From assembly GCA_020638995.1 (NCBI GenBank), contig JACKHM010000002.1, positions 1,674,001 through 1,738,000 of the forward strand: 64,000 nucleotides of DNA, read 5' to 3'. Source of the stretch: Planctomycetaceae bacterium. Its GTDB lineage: Bacteria > Planctomycetota > Planctomycetia > Pirellulales > Pirellulaceae. Positions within the stretch are counted from its first letter, which is position 1. The number at the start of each line of letters is the position of its first letter. Positions 35,988-46,030 of the stretch are shown one piece after another. The notes beneath the pieces are model-generated. The model made no database searches. It was not told the DNA's origin and saw only the letters and a list, made by a program, of their open reading frames with translations. The position numbers were made by a program, and so were the translations under genes.

Positions 35988-36228
35988 GTGGCAATTCAGA
36001 ATACCTTTCTATCGGTGACTTCCACCCCCGACATTTAGATTTTGCAGCATGATGGTCGTATCTGCAAGCGGACTCGAAGGTTAACGGGACGATTTTGCGG
36101 GCCGGACTGCGTTTTAACAGTTCGGACCAGCCGATCGAATCGTTCGCCTGTCGCAAAACCACGGCCTATACTACCCCAGTAAACTATCGCAACTTCGCAA
36201 TTCTGAATCGACTACGCTGGGTGGTTCC

Positions 36229-37749
36229 ATGATCGGGCGAATAACATTTTTTCTGATACTATCGACTATCTCTTGTGTAGCGTCTGGAGCCGAGTTGGTG
36301 GCCTTGCATCGGGCCGCAGCTTCGATCACGGCTAATGAATTGCAAACGCACGTGAATGTACTGGCCGACGATTCGTTTGAGGGCCGCGAGTCGGGAACCC
36401 GAGGTGGTCGAGCGGCTGGTATGTACTTGCTAAAGCAGTTGGAACAGCGCGGTTTGCGCGGTGGCGGGGACGATGCAGGCTTCTTTCAGGCATTCGGCGA
36501 AGGCTATCGAAACGTCCTCGGGTTTCTGGAAGGGAGCGATCCTGAACTGAAGCGACAGGTCATCGTTGTCAGTGCTCACTACGATCACGTTGGCTATGGC
36601 ACACGTCGCAATAGCTACGGTCCATTTGGATACGTGCACAACGGCGCAGACGATAACGCCAGCGGTACGGCCGGAATTCTAGAAACCATCGACGCGTGTC
36701 TCGCGATGCCTACGCCCCCGAAGCGATCGATTCTATTTGCGTTTTGGGACGGCGAAGAGAAAGGGTTGCTCGGTTCCAAACACTGGGTGGCACATCCCAC
36801 CATCGATCTGGCAAATGTGGCATTCATGATCAATGTCGACATGATCGGTCGAATGAAGGGTAACCAGATCGAAGTCTTCGGATCTCGAACCGCACCGGGC
36901 TTGAGACGCTTGGTGAGCGAGATCAATTTCGGATCGGATCTGGAGTTGAAGTTCAATTGGGAACTAAAGGCGAATAGCGATCATCATTCATTCATTTCAC
37001 ATAGCATCCCAGCACTAATGTTTCATACCGGGCTGCACGACGATTATCATCGCCCCAGCGACGACGCACACAAATTGAATCCAGCAGGGATGGAATTGGC
37101 ATCGCGTCTGTTGTTTGGCGTCGCGTATGAAGTCGCGGATCGAAGCGACCTCGGCAGTTTCCGGCCCGAGGGCCCTCACGAAACGCCAAACACACAACAA
37201 CAACTTGAGCAACCACTTGCCGCCCTACCGCCGAGACTAGGCGTTCGCTGGTATTCAGACGACGACGGGCCTGGACTGCTATTGGCTCACATCGAACGCG
37301 GCACTGCGGCCGAGCGAGCGGGGCTGTTGGTGAATGATCGGCTAATAAGCTTCGCCGGTAAAGTAATCATTGACCAAGACGAGTTTCGATCGGACGTGCT
37401 GTTCGCCGACCCTAAGGTCGAAGTAATCGTCGAGCGGACAGGTGAAGAGCAGCCATTGAAGTTGCTCATTGAATTGGATGGCAGCCCAACACGACTAGGA
37501 GTCGCTTGGCGAGAAGACGCCGGTGAACCGGGTACGGTGATCGTGACACGCGTCGTCAGCGGTTCGCCAGGAAGTCTAGCAGGGTTAGAGACCGGCGATC
37601 GCATCTATGCTATCGCAAACGAGCCGTTTACAGCCGGTCGCGACATCTTCGAAAAACTAACGACGCTTCCTAGTCCGATCGAACTGACGATCGAACGTGG
37701 AGGTCGCATCGAGTCGGTGTCACTGAATGTTCCACCGCCGCGCGGTTAA
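36229..37749 (+). CDS. Secreted M28-family zinc aminopeptidase with two PDZ domains
   Basis: 506 aa. A signal peptide covers residues 1 to about 20 (FFLILSTISCVASG). The M28 domain (about 30-300) has the two-zinc site: H117 in SAHYDH, bridging D141 in NGADDNASG, catalytic E176 and ligand E177 in WDGEEKGLLGS, D204 in INVDMIGR and H274 in HDDYHRPSDD. All are present, so an active exported peptidase releasing N-terminal amino acids is expected. Two PDZ domains (about 330-415 and 420-500; GLLVNDRLISFAG and GLETGDRIYAIAN) follow and may bind substrates or partners. The gene stands alone between tRNA-Ser and the HD protein. Confidence 0.93.
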   Translation: MIGRITFFLILSTISCVASGAELVALHRAAASITANELQTHVNVLADDSFEGRESGTRGGRAAGMYLLKQLEQRGLRGGGDDAGFFQAFGEGYRNVLGFLEGSDPELKRQVIVVSAHYDHVGYGTRRNSYGPFGYVHNGADDNASGTAGILETIDACLAMPTPPKRSILFAFWDGEEKGLLGSKHWVAHPTIDLANVAFMINVDMIGRMKGNQIEVFGSRTAPGLRRLVSEINFGSDLELKFNWELKANSDHHSFISHSIPALMFHTGLHDDYHRPSDDAHKLNPAGMELASRLLFGVAYEVADRSDLGSFRPEGPHETPNTQQQLEQPLAALPPRLGVRWYSDDDGPGLLLAHIERGTAAERAGLLVNDRLISFAGKVIIDQDEFRSDVLFADPKVEVIVERTGEEQPLKLLIELDGSPTRLGVAWREDAGEPGTVIVTRVVSGSPGSLAGLETGDRIYAIANEPFTAGRDIFEKLTTLPSPIELTIERGGRIESVSLNVPPPRG

Positions 37750-37866
37750 TATGATGCCGACTTGAACATCTGGTCGACGCTCGTATACTTCGGTTGCAGT
37801 CAACCAGTCGGCTGCTTCTCAATCCCCGATGCCCGCGCCGGTCAATTGGGCTTACGGCGCCAGTCC

Positions 37867-38970
37867 ATGAGTTCCTCGAAGCTGCGGCGGCAGATCGCGT
37901 GGGAGGCCGCGCGATTGATTTACGAACGCCACGAGAGCGAGTATTACCGCGCTAAAATGAAAGCCGCGCGTTGGATTTGCAAAGGCTGGGTCAAGCCAGC
38001 CGACTTGCCAAGTAATGCAGAAATTCGAGACGAAATCCAGGCTTTAGCCCGCCTCTACGAAGGTGATCGCCGCGTTGACAGGCTACGTGAGATGCGGCTG
38101 GATGCGCTGCGTCTGATGCGGTTGTTAAGTCGCTATCGACCGCGTCTGATTGGCAGCGTACTAACCGGCCACATTCGCGACGGTTCCGACATCGACTTGC
38201 ATGTATTCTCGGACAGTTTGGAGGGGATTGCGGGTATTCTCGATGAAGAAGGTGTGGTGTACCGCGTCGAGCGAAAGCGGGTTCGAAAGCACGGCGAGGA
38301 ACGCGTCTTTACCCATATCCACGTTCAGGATCGCTTTCCGTTCGAGTTAACCGTGTATTCATCCGATCAGGCCCACTATGTATTCAAGAGTTCCATCACC
38401 GGCAAGCCAATCGAACGCAAGAGCATTGCGGAGTTGGAGGAGTTTCTCCACGAGGAATATCAGGATCTAGATCTCGCCAACGCAATGGCAGCAGCGGAAG
38501 AGCAAGTGGATCGGTTCCAAGTCTATGAATCGTTGCTACTTCCATTGGAGAACGTAAAACAGAACAAAAAGTTTCATCCCGAAGGCGATGCACTTTACCA
38601 CAGCTTGCAAGTCTTTGACCTCGCCTGTGACGAGTTACCATACGACGAGGAATTCCTGCTCGCAGCGTTGCTGCACGACGTCGGCAAGGCAATCGATCCG
38701 CGTGATCACGTTGCCGCCGCATTGGAATCGCTTGAAGGCTTCATCACTGAACGGACCGGTTGGCTGATCGAGCACCACATGGAAGCTCATGGCGTTCTGG
38801 ATCACACAATCGGTGCTCGCGCGAAGCGCCGCCTGCAGCAATCAGAAAACTACGACGATCTGATTTTATTAAGTCGCTGCGACAGGGCAGGGCGGGTCGC
38901 GGGCGTAGAAGCGTCCGAGCTAGATGAAGTGCTTGATTACATACGTTCGCTGGGCACTGCATTCGGATAG
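37867..38970 (+). CDS. Nucleotidyltransferase-fold / HD-domain protein
   Basis: 367 aa from ATG at 37867; a TTG at 37762 is in frame but adds residues without similarity, so the later start is chosen. Residues about 105-180 show a polymerase-beta-type site, LIGSVLTGHIRDGSDIDLHV, with the GS...DxD signature. Residues about 235-345 form an HD domain (YHSLQVFDLACDE then LLAALLHDVGKAID, IEHHMEAHG). The order resembles CCA-adding enzymes or (p)ppGpp-type HD proteins, but the middle is not typical of either. Probably a metal-dependent nucleotidyltransferase/phosphohydrolase; the substrate cannot be told from sequence. Confidence 0.8.
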   Translation: MSSSKLRRQIAWEAARLIYERHESEYYRAKMKAARWICKGWVKPADLPSNAEIRDEIQALARLYEGDRRVDRLREMRLDALRLMRLLSRYRPRLIGSVLTGHIRDGSDIDLHVFSDSLEGIAGILDEEGVVYRVERKRVRKHGEERVFTHIHVQDRFPFELTVYSSDQAHYVFKSSITGKPIERKSIAELEEFLHEEYQDLDLANAMAAAEEQVDRFQVYESLLLPLENVKQNKKFHPEGDALYHSLQVFDLACDELPYDEEFLLAALLHDVGKAIDPRDHVAAALESLEGFITERTGWLIEHHMEAHGVLDHTIGARAKRRLQQSENYDDLILLSRCDRAGRVAGVEASELDEVLDYIRSLGTAFG

Positions 38971-38995
38971 CAATCAGGCTCGTCTATGAAGGTCG

Positions 38996-41353
38996 TTATC
39001 GATCCGGCCACTCGACCTTTGACCAGAACGGATGTTGCCGATCACCGCGGGTGCGAACATCCTCTAATAAGACTCTCACGTCGGCAGTTGCTTCTTTGCG
39101 AATGTTTCGTCCATTGACCGTGACGGTGATGGGTTGATCAAAGTCGACCATTTCCGGCGAAAGCCACACAACTCCGCTGCCCGAACGGGCAGAAACCGTA
39201 ATTCGATTGTTCTCCAGAATTTTGGCGGCAGTCTTGATCGGCCGCACCGTACGTTCCTTGCCTTCTGCCGGCAGTGACACCGAACGGGTCGGAATCTCGT
39301 CCAACTCCAACCACCAGAAGTAATTGTCCCACGGTCGCATCGAGAGCGCCTCGATCTCGCGAGGAAAGAACTGTCGTCGATGCGAAGTCAGTTCCATCCA
39401 ATCGAACAACCTCTGAATTTCGTCTTGAAAATGCTCATGCCCGCGACCGAGATATTGCACCACAGTTACATCGTACTTCGAACCTTTTAGGTACCGATCC
39501 AACTCCATGCCGTTCTCGTTTAACCACCCGCCGTCACGTTCGCCACCAACAAAATACATCGGCAAACCACGACCATTGTCCGAATATTTGTGAATGTATC
39601 GGTCGGCATTCGCGACAATCGGGATTACGCCTGCCCAGAGGTCTGGATGTGATAAGCCAATGTCCCAAGCGGCATCACCACCCATAGAATGTCCACTGAG
39701 GAAAACACGATCGGTATCGATCGAAACTCGCTGGATCGCGTCTCGCAACGCAAACAACACACTTGCGTGCTCGCGGAGCGTAAATTCGTACTCACGTTGA
39801 AATTCCTTCTGCCACTTCGGAGCAATCACAACGTAACCACGACGTGCGGCTTGCCCCTGGCGTGTCAGCGCCCGATCGCTGTAGGTCCCTGCCCACCAAT
39901 CAATCTGCTGCTCGGGGGTCGACCCTGCGCCATTGAGCGTGACCACGCACGGGTATCGTCGGTAGGGGTTGTACTCCGGCGGAAGCTGGATCTCGTACGA
40001 AAACTCAGGCTGCTGCTCGACGCCTGGAACTGACAATTGGTAATGGCCCGGCGTCGTGAGTTCCTCCGCTTCGGTTGGTATCGGGGGTTTCATGTTTGCG
40101 ATCAGGCGGGCGAGATAGCCGGGCGAGCCACCTTCCAGACTTTTGATCTTTTCAAGGCTGTTATCGCGTTCGTGCGGGCGTTTCGCATTCAAGTATTTAG
40201 AAACCTCATTTCGGACTTCGAATAATGAAGCCGCGACAGCAAGATTATCGATCGCCTCACCGCTTCCAAGTAACCATCCGCTGACAGCCAAGGCGACTTT
40301 TTGATCCGGCTTCAATCCTGGATCGTCTGCCAGCCGAAGAAAGTCAGCCATGCGATCGAGAGCGTGGATGTTAAGCTCTTCTTTGAGTTCCTGTTCGATC
40401 GGCAAGACTTTTTCTTTGATCGCTTCATCGTCGATCTTGCCAATATTCTCTGCAAGCAACTCGAGCGTCTGTTCGTACTGCTGTACGCGTTTTTCATAAG
40501 TCGCGAGCATGTCTCGCACTGTGAGCAACGTCACCCCAGCAACTCCCTTTTCAGGAAATGCCCCCAGCAACGCATGGACTCGTTCATGCTGCCCAGCGTC
40601 GCGACGAAGCTCAATTTCGCGAAGCATCCGTTGCGCCAACGACTGGCGAAGTCGATCCGCCTGCGCCTTGAGTTCGTCAACCTCGGGAAAGTCTCGAATG
40701 AGCTCGTCCAATTCAAGCAGCGCGTCGCCAAATCGATTCGCTTGAATATAAAGGCGTACGATTCGAAGTCGATCGTCGGGATTGTCCTCCGACAGCGACT
40801 CGCGAATCACCGTGCTAATGACTTCCCGCGACAAAGAGCTGGTCGCGAGTCGCATGTCCCAGATCAAGCCCGTGCCACGTAATCCTTCAACGCGAGTGTA
40901 AGTGGGCGTGATCTCGGTGATCCCTTGGATCACGTCGAGTTGCCCCTGCGGGCCTTGCATCGAAAACGTGCGACGTCCCCACTTGTCGAATGCGGTCACT
41001 CCAAGGATCGGCCCGATATTGCCAATCCGCCGACCTGCTTCCGCGACCGGCTGCTTCACTATAATGCGTTCGTCCGCGGTCGCAGGACTCTCCGCAACGG
41101 CAGCCACATCGAGATCGCGAACAAAAGTCCGACGCAATCCATCGTCAACGATGATGATCGGCTTCGTCGAACCCTCGGTACCGGGATTCAGCGGATTCTC
41201 GTTCAACGATCCCATCTCAGCGATCTTACCTTCCACCTGCATGCCGCTCTTCATGGTGATTACGGTGGCAGTCAAGTCGTGCGCGCAGAGCGTCACGATC
41301 GTTGCGGCGACGAACAGGTGTCGTAGATGTCGTGAACGCAAAACCACGAGCAT
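38996..41353 (-). CDS. Secreted alpha/beta-hydrolase (esterase/depolymerase-like) with long N-terminal helical region
   Basis: Start ATG at 41353 has AGGAG 6 nt upstream and opens a signal peptide (LFVAATIVTLCA); the ATG at 41437 is in frame but lacks these. 785 aa. The N-terminal part (about 30-170) is beta-rich, then a TPR-like/coiled helical region (about 190-430). The hydrolase (about 440-670) has PCVVTLNGAGSTPEQ as oxyanion strand, nucleophile S556 in LSGHSMGGDAAWD, and a late His in LGRGHEHFQDE. This resembles PHB-depolymerase/dienelactone-type esterases. The C-terminal tail carries a short beta domain (VNGRNIRKEA). Converges with the HD protein (26 bp apart). Confidence 0.85.
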   Translation of the reverse strand: MLVVLRSRHLRHLFVAATIVTLCAHDLTATVITMKSGMQVEGKIAEMGSLNENPLNPGTEGSTKPIIIVDDGLRRTFVRDLDVAAVAESPATADERIIVKQPVAEAGRRIGNIGPILGVTAFDKWGRRTFSMQGPQGQLDVIQGITEITPTYTRVEGLRGTGLIWDMRLATSSLSREVISTVIRESLSEDNPDDRLRIVRLYIQANRFGDALLELDELIRDFPEVDELKAQADRLRQSLAQRMLREIELRRDAGQHERVHALLGAFPEKGVAGVTLLTVRDMLATYEKRVQQYEQTLELLAENIGKIDDEAIKEKVLPIEQELKEELNIHALDRMADFLRLADDPGLKPDQKVALAVSGWLLGSGEAIDNLAVAASLFEVRNEVSKYLNAKRPHERDNSLEKIKSLEGGSPGYLARLIANMKPPIPTEAEELTTPGHYQLSVPGVEQQPEFSYEIQLPPEYNPYRRYPCVVTLNGAGSTPEQQIDWWAGTYSDRALTRQGQAARRGYVVIAPKWQKEFQREYEFTLREHASVLFALRDAIQRVSIDTDRVFLSGHSMGGDAAWDIGLSHPDLWAGVIPIVANADRYIHKYSDNGRGLPMYFVGGERDGGWLNENGMELDRYLKGSKYDVTVVQYLGRGHEHFQDEIQRLFDWMELTSHRRQFFPREIEALSMRPWDNYFWWLELDEIPTRSVSLPAEGKERTVRPIKTAAKILENNRITVSARSGSGVVWLSPEMVDFDQPITVTVNGRNIRKEATADVRVLLEDVRTRGDRQHPFWSKVEWPDR

Positions 41354-41588
41354 GTCGCTCTCCTGAAAGGTCACGGGCAAGGCCGCCTCGCCGCAAGCAA
41401 TGCCGCAGATGGGGCAACTGGCAGCTTTCATTGTCACATCGCGAACCTTTGAGTCAACCGAAATCGCGATTTCAAAACGAGTTGCGTGATCTCAAGATTC
41501 GCCGGACCATTGACAGTTTCCTTACAATCCGGAAGACTGACGAAATTCACGCTGGGTAAAGTAGGCGAACTATTTCGGACATATTCAA

Positions 41589-41831
41589 TTGATCTCGAAC
41601 AAAGTTATCTCGACACTTCTCGCCACTCTTGCCATTTTGGTCACATCATGCGCGGTTTTGATGGGTTTTCAGGTGCTGCTAGGTGCGCTGCACGATACAG
41701 CCGCCGCGAGAGCGTTGCAGTGGATCGGTTTCGGCTGCGTGATTCTACTGGTGATTGACGTGTTGCTGTTGGTTGTGGCCCTATCAGCACGCGTCTTAGA
41801 GCACGATCAACATAACTCAAACGACTCGTAA
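41589..41831 (+). CDS. Small two-helix membrane protein, unknown function
   Basis: 80 aa from a TTG at 41589. Two hydrophobic helices (about 7-31 and 43-68: VLLGALHD loop, then WIGFGCVILLVIDVLLLVV) and a polar His/Asn-rich tail. No strong ribosome site; coding status rests on the clean two-helix pattern and the fit between a divergent hydrolase and a convergent ribokinase (7 bp away). Not recognised. Confidence 0.5.
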   Translation: MISNKVISTLLATLAILVTSCAVLMGFQVLLGALHDTAAARALQWIGFGCVILLVIDVLLLVVALSARVLEHDQHNSNDS

Positions 41832-41838
41832 TCTCTTT

Positions 41839-42771
41839 CTATGAGCTTCGCCGACCTAACAGTTCCGAGACGTCGTCGCGGGTTGGCATAGCGGGCTGAG
41901 CCCCAAGACGCGATGCGGCCACGGCACCCGCGGCGCATGCGAATCGAACTGCTTCCGCAATGGAATCTTGTTCGACCATTTGGACCGCGAGCGCTGCGGC
42001 AAACGCATCGCCGGCCGCAGTCGAGTCGATAGGTGTGATCTCGTAAGGCTCAAACCTCTGAACGCCCCCGTCCTCGCCCAGCACCGCGCCAAATGCCCCA
42101 AGTGTGATGATTGCATATCGAACGCCGCGACGATTTAACTCTAAGGCGGCGTTCTCGGCTTGATCGATGGAGGAGACCTCACTTCTAAGCAAAGCAGCAG
42201 CTTCCAATTGATTCGGGCAGATCGCGTCGACCTTAAACATCCCGGGAGGGAACTTAAGCAAAGCTGGAGCCGGGTCGAGCACGACAGGAACACCAGTAGC
42301 ACGTGCAATCTGGATGGCTGCGTCAACTGCCTCGATCGGAACCTCCCATTGCACGAGCAAGATATCACTGTTCTCAATCGCGGACGCCGCATGCGTAACA
42401 TCATCGACCCCGACGTGACCATTGGCCCCCGGGACGACGACGATGGAGTTTTCGCCGCTGTTTTCAACGCACACAACGGCAATCCCGCTACAACTGCGAT
42501 CCGTCGTGAGCACGAACGACGTGTCCACAGATTCTCGCTGCAAGTTCTCGCGGAGCGATTGGCCGAAGGCGTCGTCTCCGACACGACCGATTAGGACAAC
42601 TTCGGCGCCCAGCCGCGCCGCCGCCACGGCTTGATTTGCTCCCTTGCCCCCGGGAACTTCAGCCATCGACTCGCCCAAAATAGTTTCGCCGGGCTGCGGC
42701 AACTGCGAACAGCGAACGACGAGATCCATGTTGATCGAACCAACAACCGCAATCCGTGGTCGCTTGCTCAT
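41839..42771 (-). CDS. rbsK: Ribokinase (PfkB family)
   Basis: 310 aa from ATG at 42771, which has GGAAGG about 7 nt upstream; an ATG 15 bp earlier is less likely. PfkB signatures: N-terminal VVGSINMDLVVRC, substrate loop EVPGGKGANQAVAAARLGA, and C-terminal DSTAAGDAFAAAL with the catalytic Asp (usual ribokinase text is DTTGAGD; Ser and Ala replace Thr and Gly). ATP-site asparagine in CPNQLEAAAL is present. It phosphorylates D-ribose (or a related pentose) at O5. No ribose transporter is beside it, so sugar may come from nucleoside breakdown. Confidence 0.92.
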   Translation of the reverse strand: MSKRPRIAVVGSINMDLVVRCSQLPQPGETILGESMAEVPGGKGANQAVAAARLGAEVVLIGRVGDDAFGQSLRENLQRESVDTSFVLTTDRSCSGIAVVCVENSGENSIVVVPGANGHVGVDDVTHAASAIENSDILLVQWEVPIEAVDAAIQIARATGVPVVLDPAPALLKFPPGMFKVDAICPNQLEAAALLRSEVSSIDQAENAALELNRRGVRYAIITLGAFGAVLGEDGGVQRFEPYEITPIDSTAAGDAFAAALAVQMVEQDSIAEAVRFACAAGAVAASRLGAQPAMPTRDDVSELLGRRSS

Positions 42772-42940
42772 TTCTTTGCCTTCCATGTAAGCAGGTGCTG
42801 GGAGAAAGTGTCACCCAAGTGTGCCAGCCTTCACGCATTCGGTAAACGGGCCCGTGGGTGACAGGAGTAACTCGGAATGCGATAATCCCGGTTCCTACAA
42901 TTGCAACCGCTGGCTCATACCTCCATTAGGAGTTTCTACA

Positions 42941-44215
42941 TTGAAGAACTTCACAAACCCATTCGCCTGCATCGTAGCCCTCACTTTCCTGAACATTGTT
43001 TCCGTGACAGCCGCGGCGGACTGGCCGCAATTTCGCGGCCCTGGAGGACTGGGTGTATCGAACGAAACCAACCTTCCTGTTGAATGGAGCGCCACTGACA
43101 ATCTCGCCTGGAAGTTGGAACTCCCGGGTTACGGCGCTTCGAGCCCGATCGCATTGGGAGACAAGGTCTACCTCACCTGTTACAGCGGCTACGGAACCGG
43201 CGGCGAATCTCAACGCATGGAAGACCTGAGGTTACACCTCCTGTGTGTGAGCCGCGCCGATGGAACAGTCGATTGGAAAAGAGATATCGAACCAAGACTC
43301 CCAGAGTCCGATCGTGTTCGAGATCACGGGTACGCGGGTCCGACACCTGTGACCGACGGTGAGTCGCTGTTTGTCTTCTTCGGCAAGACCGGTGTCCTAA
43401 AGTTTGACTTGCGGGGAAATCAGATCTGGCAATCCGACGTCGGATCAGGCACGCACGGTTGGGGCTGCGGCACATCGCCGGTGCTGTTCGAGAATCTAGT
43501 GATCGTGAACGCCAGCGTGGAAAGCGGTTCTTTGGTCGCGCTGGATCAAAACAGCGGCAAAGAAGTCTGGCGTGCCGACGGTATGCGAAGTTCATGGAAC
43601 ACTCCGCATCTTGTTCGTCTCGCAAATGGGAAAACCGAATTGGCGGTCAGCGTTAAGGACTATATTCTCGGCTTCGACCCGCAGACCGGCAAAGAGTTGT
43701 GGCGTTGCGACGGCATCCAAGATTACGTCTGCCCAAGCATCATTTCACAAGATGGAATCGTATATGCGATTGGCGGGCGAACGTCGCGTGCAATTGCAGT
43801 GCGAGCCGGCGGTCGCGGTGACGTTACCGAGTCACACCTGTTGTGGGAAGCCAAGGCTGGCGCCAACGTCGCGTCGCCGATCATTCATGACGGCCATATG
43901 TATTGGGTAAGCGATCGGAATCAAGTCGCATACTGTGTACGCTTGAGCGACGGCGACGTGATTTACTCCGAACGCTTTCGTGCCCAGCCGTATGCCTCAG
44001 CTACAGCAGGTGATGGAAAGATCTACATTGCGACTCGTTGGGGCGGGACATACGTCCTGGCCGCGAAGCCAGAGTTCACCCAACTCGCGCATAACACGTT
44101 GGATGACAGCAGTACCTTCAATGCAAGTCCCGCGATTTCGAACGGCCAGATCCTCTTGCGAAGTGACCGCTACTTGTACTGCATCGGTAAATCCCGTTCA
44201 GTTTCGGCGCCCTAA
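42941..44215 (+). CDS. Exported PQQ-type beta-propeller protein
   Basis: The preferred start is TTG at 42941, with AGGAG 8 nt upstream; it opens a signal peptide (NPFACIVALTFLNIVSVTAA). The upstream in-frame start at 42821 adds 40 residues of no signal character. The mature part starts ADWPQFRGPGGLGVSNETN, the planctomycete PQQ-propeller opening, with blades LLCVSRADGTVDWKRD, LVALDQNSGKEVWR, GFDPQTGKELWRCDG. No quinone ligands of dehydrogenases are recognisable, so it is probably a binding/scaffold protein. 424 aa. The last 18 bp overlap the convergent metallopeptidase gene. Confidence 0.88.
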   Translation: MKNFTNPFACIVALTFLNIVSVTAAADWPQFRGPGGLGVSNETNLPVEWSATDNLAWKLELPGYGASSPIALGDKVYLTCYSGYGTGGESQRMEDLRLHLLCVSRADGTVDWKRDIEPRLPESDRVRDHGYAGPTPVTDGESLFVFFGKTGVLKFDLRGNQIWQSDVGSGTHGWGCGTSPVLFENLVIVNASVESGSLVALDQNSGKEVWRADGMRSSWNTPHLVRLANGKTELAVSVKDYILGFDPQTGKELWRCDGIQDYVCPSIISQDGIVYAIGGRTSRAIAVRAGGRGDVTESHLLWEAKAGANVASPIIHDGHMYWVSDRNQVAYCVRLSDGDVIYSERFRAQPYASATAGDGKIYIATRWGGTYVLAAKPEFTQLAHNTLDDSSTFNASPAISNGQILLRSDRYLYCIGKSRSVSAP

Positions 44216-44896
44216 CAAGCCAGATCGCATTAAGAAATACAGCAGCGTCAATAACGTGCCGATAACCGCGGCCACGTAGGTGAGCGCCGCCGCATTCAGC
44301 ACGCGGTCAATTCCAACTCGCTCTTCGGGATAGACGATCCCGGCTTCGACGACCAATCGTTTGGCGCGGGCAGTCGCATCAAATTCGACAGGCAACGTGA
44401 CGATTTGAAACAGCAACACAGCTGCAAACAACAACGCCCCGACCATGACAACGGGTGTAAACTGCATCATTGCTCCAACGAACATCACCGTGTAGCCGAT
44501 GGAAGATCCGATGCCAGCCATCGGCACCAACGCTGAACGGAGATGTAAAGGCACGTAGTGATTCGCATGTTGAATCGCATGCCCAGCTTCGTGGCAAGCG
44601 ACGCCAATCGCAGCAACGGATCGACTTGCGTACACCGATTCGGAAAGCGCCAACTGCTTCGACGCTGGGTTGTAGTGATCGCTCAAAATGCCTCGCGTCG
44701 GCACAACCTGAACGTCGCGAATGCCCGCGCGATCGAGCAGAATTTGCGCGGCTTGAGCGCCCGTATAACCTTTGATCGATCCGACTTGAGAGTATTTGTT
44801 GAACGCGGATTTCACGAGCAGGCTGGCCCCGCCGGAAATCAACAAACCCGGCAGCAAAACCATTAACAGATAATTGATATCGAAGAAAAACATCAT
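44198..44896 (-). CDS. Membrane zinc metallopeptidase of the YugP / neutral zinc metallopeptidase type
   Basis: 232 aa; GGAG lies 5 nt before ATG 44896. Helices at about 8-28, 120-165 (two) and 205-225 anchor it. The zincin motif HEAGH is at H102-H106 (GVACHEAGHAIQHANHY), and the third ligand is probably the Glu in PVEFDATARAKRLV. Matches the family of bacterial neutral zinc metallopeptidases (PF04298) in length and order. Probably acts in membrane-protein quality control; substrate unknown. It is read divergently from the hydrolase at 45107. Confidence 0.92.
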   Translation of the reverse strand: MMFFFDINYLLMVLLPGLLISGGASLLVKSAFNKYSQVGSIKGYTGAQAAQILLDRAGIRDVQVVPTRGILSDHYNPASKQLALSESVYASRSVAAIGVACHEAGHAIQHANHYVPLHLRSALVPMAGIGSSIGYTVMFVGAMMQFTPVVMVGALLFAAVLLFQIVTLPVEFDATARAKRLVVEAGIVYPEERVGIDRVLNAAALTYVAAVIGTLLTLLYFLMRSGLLGRRN

Positions 44897-45106
44897 TCAC
44901 ACTCCTTAACTGCTTGTCTCTTCACAAGTTCAGCTGTCAAACTGACAGCACTGAACCGCAACCGAATGCTACCGGCAACTGACGTGCCGGAAGCTGAACT
45001 CGTATAAGACCATCGACTCACTTGGCCTCGAAATGTTGTGGTATGTTGATTCAGCACCAATAGTTACGATCTCCTGCAATATTAAGCCGAACAATCCGGG
45101 ACGCCC

Positions 45107-45871
45107 ATGAACGATCAGACACCCAGCATGCTCGACTCGCCTGCCATCAGCGGCTGCTACCTGTTTCCGCAGCCCCGCCGCATCCGCAACCCGTTTGTTG
45201 TGGCAGTCGATGATGCCGAATTGGCGTGTTACCGGAATATTGTCGATCCCGCAGCTTTCACGGTTGTACACTTTCATGGCAATGGCGAGGCAGTGGCTGA
45301 CTACGTTCCTGACTTCACCGACCAACTGAGCGCGTTAGGGCTCAATTCTCTGTTCGTCGAGTACCGCGAGTATGGCGGCTCGACAGGCCGAGCGCGGCTT
45401 GTCTCGATGCTTGCGGATGGCGAAAGGGTCCTGGCGGCGGCTGAGATCGCGCCGGACAAGGCAATTGTCTTCGGTCGGTCGATCGGTTCGTTGTATGCCA
45501 TAGAACTGGCTTATCGATGTCCGAACATCGCCGGGTTGGTGATTGAAAGTGGCATCGCCGATCCGGCTGAGCGGTTTCTCGCATACGCGGACCTGCAGAG
45601 CGCAGGGCTCGACGAACAAGAGGTCATGGCCGAAGTCAAACGGCACTTCGACCATAAGTCCAAGTTGTCGACTTACACACACCCCTTGCTGATACTTCAC
45701 GCCGAGCGAGACGGTTTGATCGACATCTCGCATGCCGAGCGGAACTTGGAATGGGCTGCCAGCACTCAGAAAAAGCTGATTCGATTTGCACGCGGCGATC
45801 ACAACTCGATTATGGCCTGGAACTTTGACGAGTATCTGAAGGCACTTGCCGACTTCGTCAGGAGTTTATGA
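45107..45871 (+). CDS. Cytoplasmic alpha/beta-hydrolase
   Basis: 254 aa without signal peptide. Oxyanion strand VVHFHGNGEAVADY, nucleophile Ser in VFGRSIGSLYAIELA, acidic residue in LLILHAERDGLIDISHA and His in ARGDHNSIM complete the triad. The HGNGE and GRSIGS motifs resemble the BAAT/FSH-like bem46 group. Substrate unknown. Stands alone. Confidence 0.85.
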   Translation: MNDQTPSMLDSPAISGCYLFPQPRRIRNPFVVAVDDAELACYRNIVDPAAFTVVHFHGNGEAVADYVPDFTDQLSALGLNSLFVEYREYGGSTGRARLVSMLADGERVLAAAEIAPDKAIVFGRSIGSLYAIELAYRCPNIAGLVIESGIADPAERFLAYADLQSAGLDEQEVMAEVKRHFDHKSKLSTYTHPLLILHAERDGLIDISHAERNLEWAASTQKKLIRFARGDHNSIMAWNFDEYLKALADFVRSL

Positions 45872-46030
45872 GACGTCAGCAACTCACCGTGCGACTTTGG
45901 CGGCACCGGCGAGGTAACAGAGTTGTAACGTCCAAATTGCATTCGTCGGCGAAGGCGTTCTACTGGGGGCTGTTCCGCGATCAAATCACTCTGTTCAACT
46001 GGACATTTCTTGTCAGAGGAGCTTGTAACA

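Noticed and set aside
44379..44900. Alternative 173-codon minus-strand ORF
   Set aside because: Shadow of the zinc metallopeptidase, whose HEAGH-bearing frame is clearly the real one.
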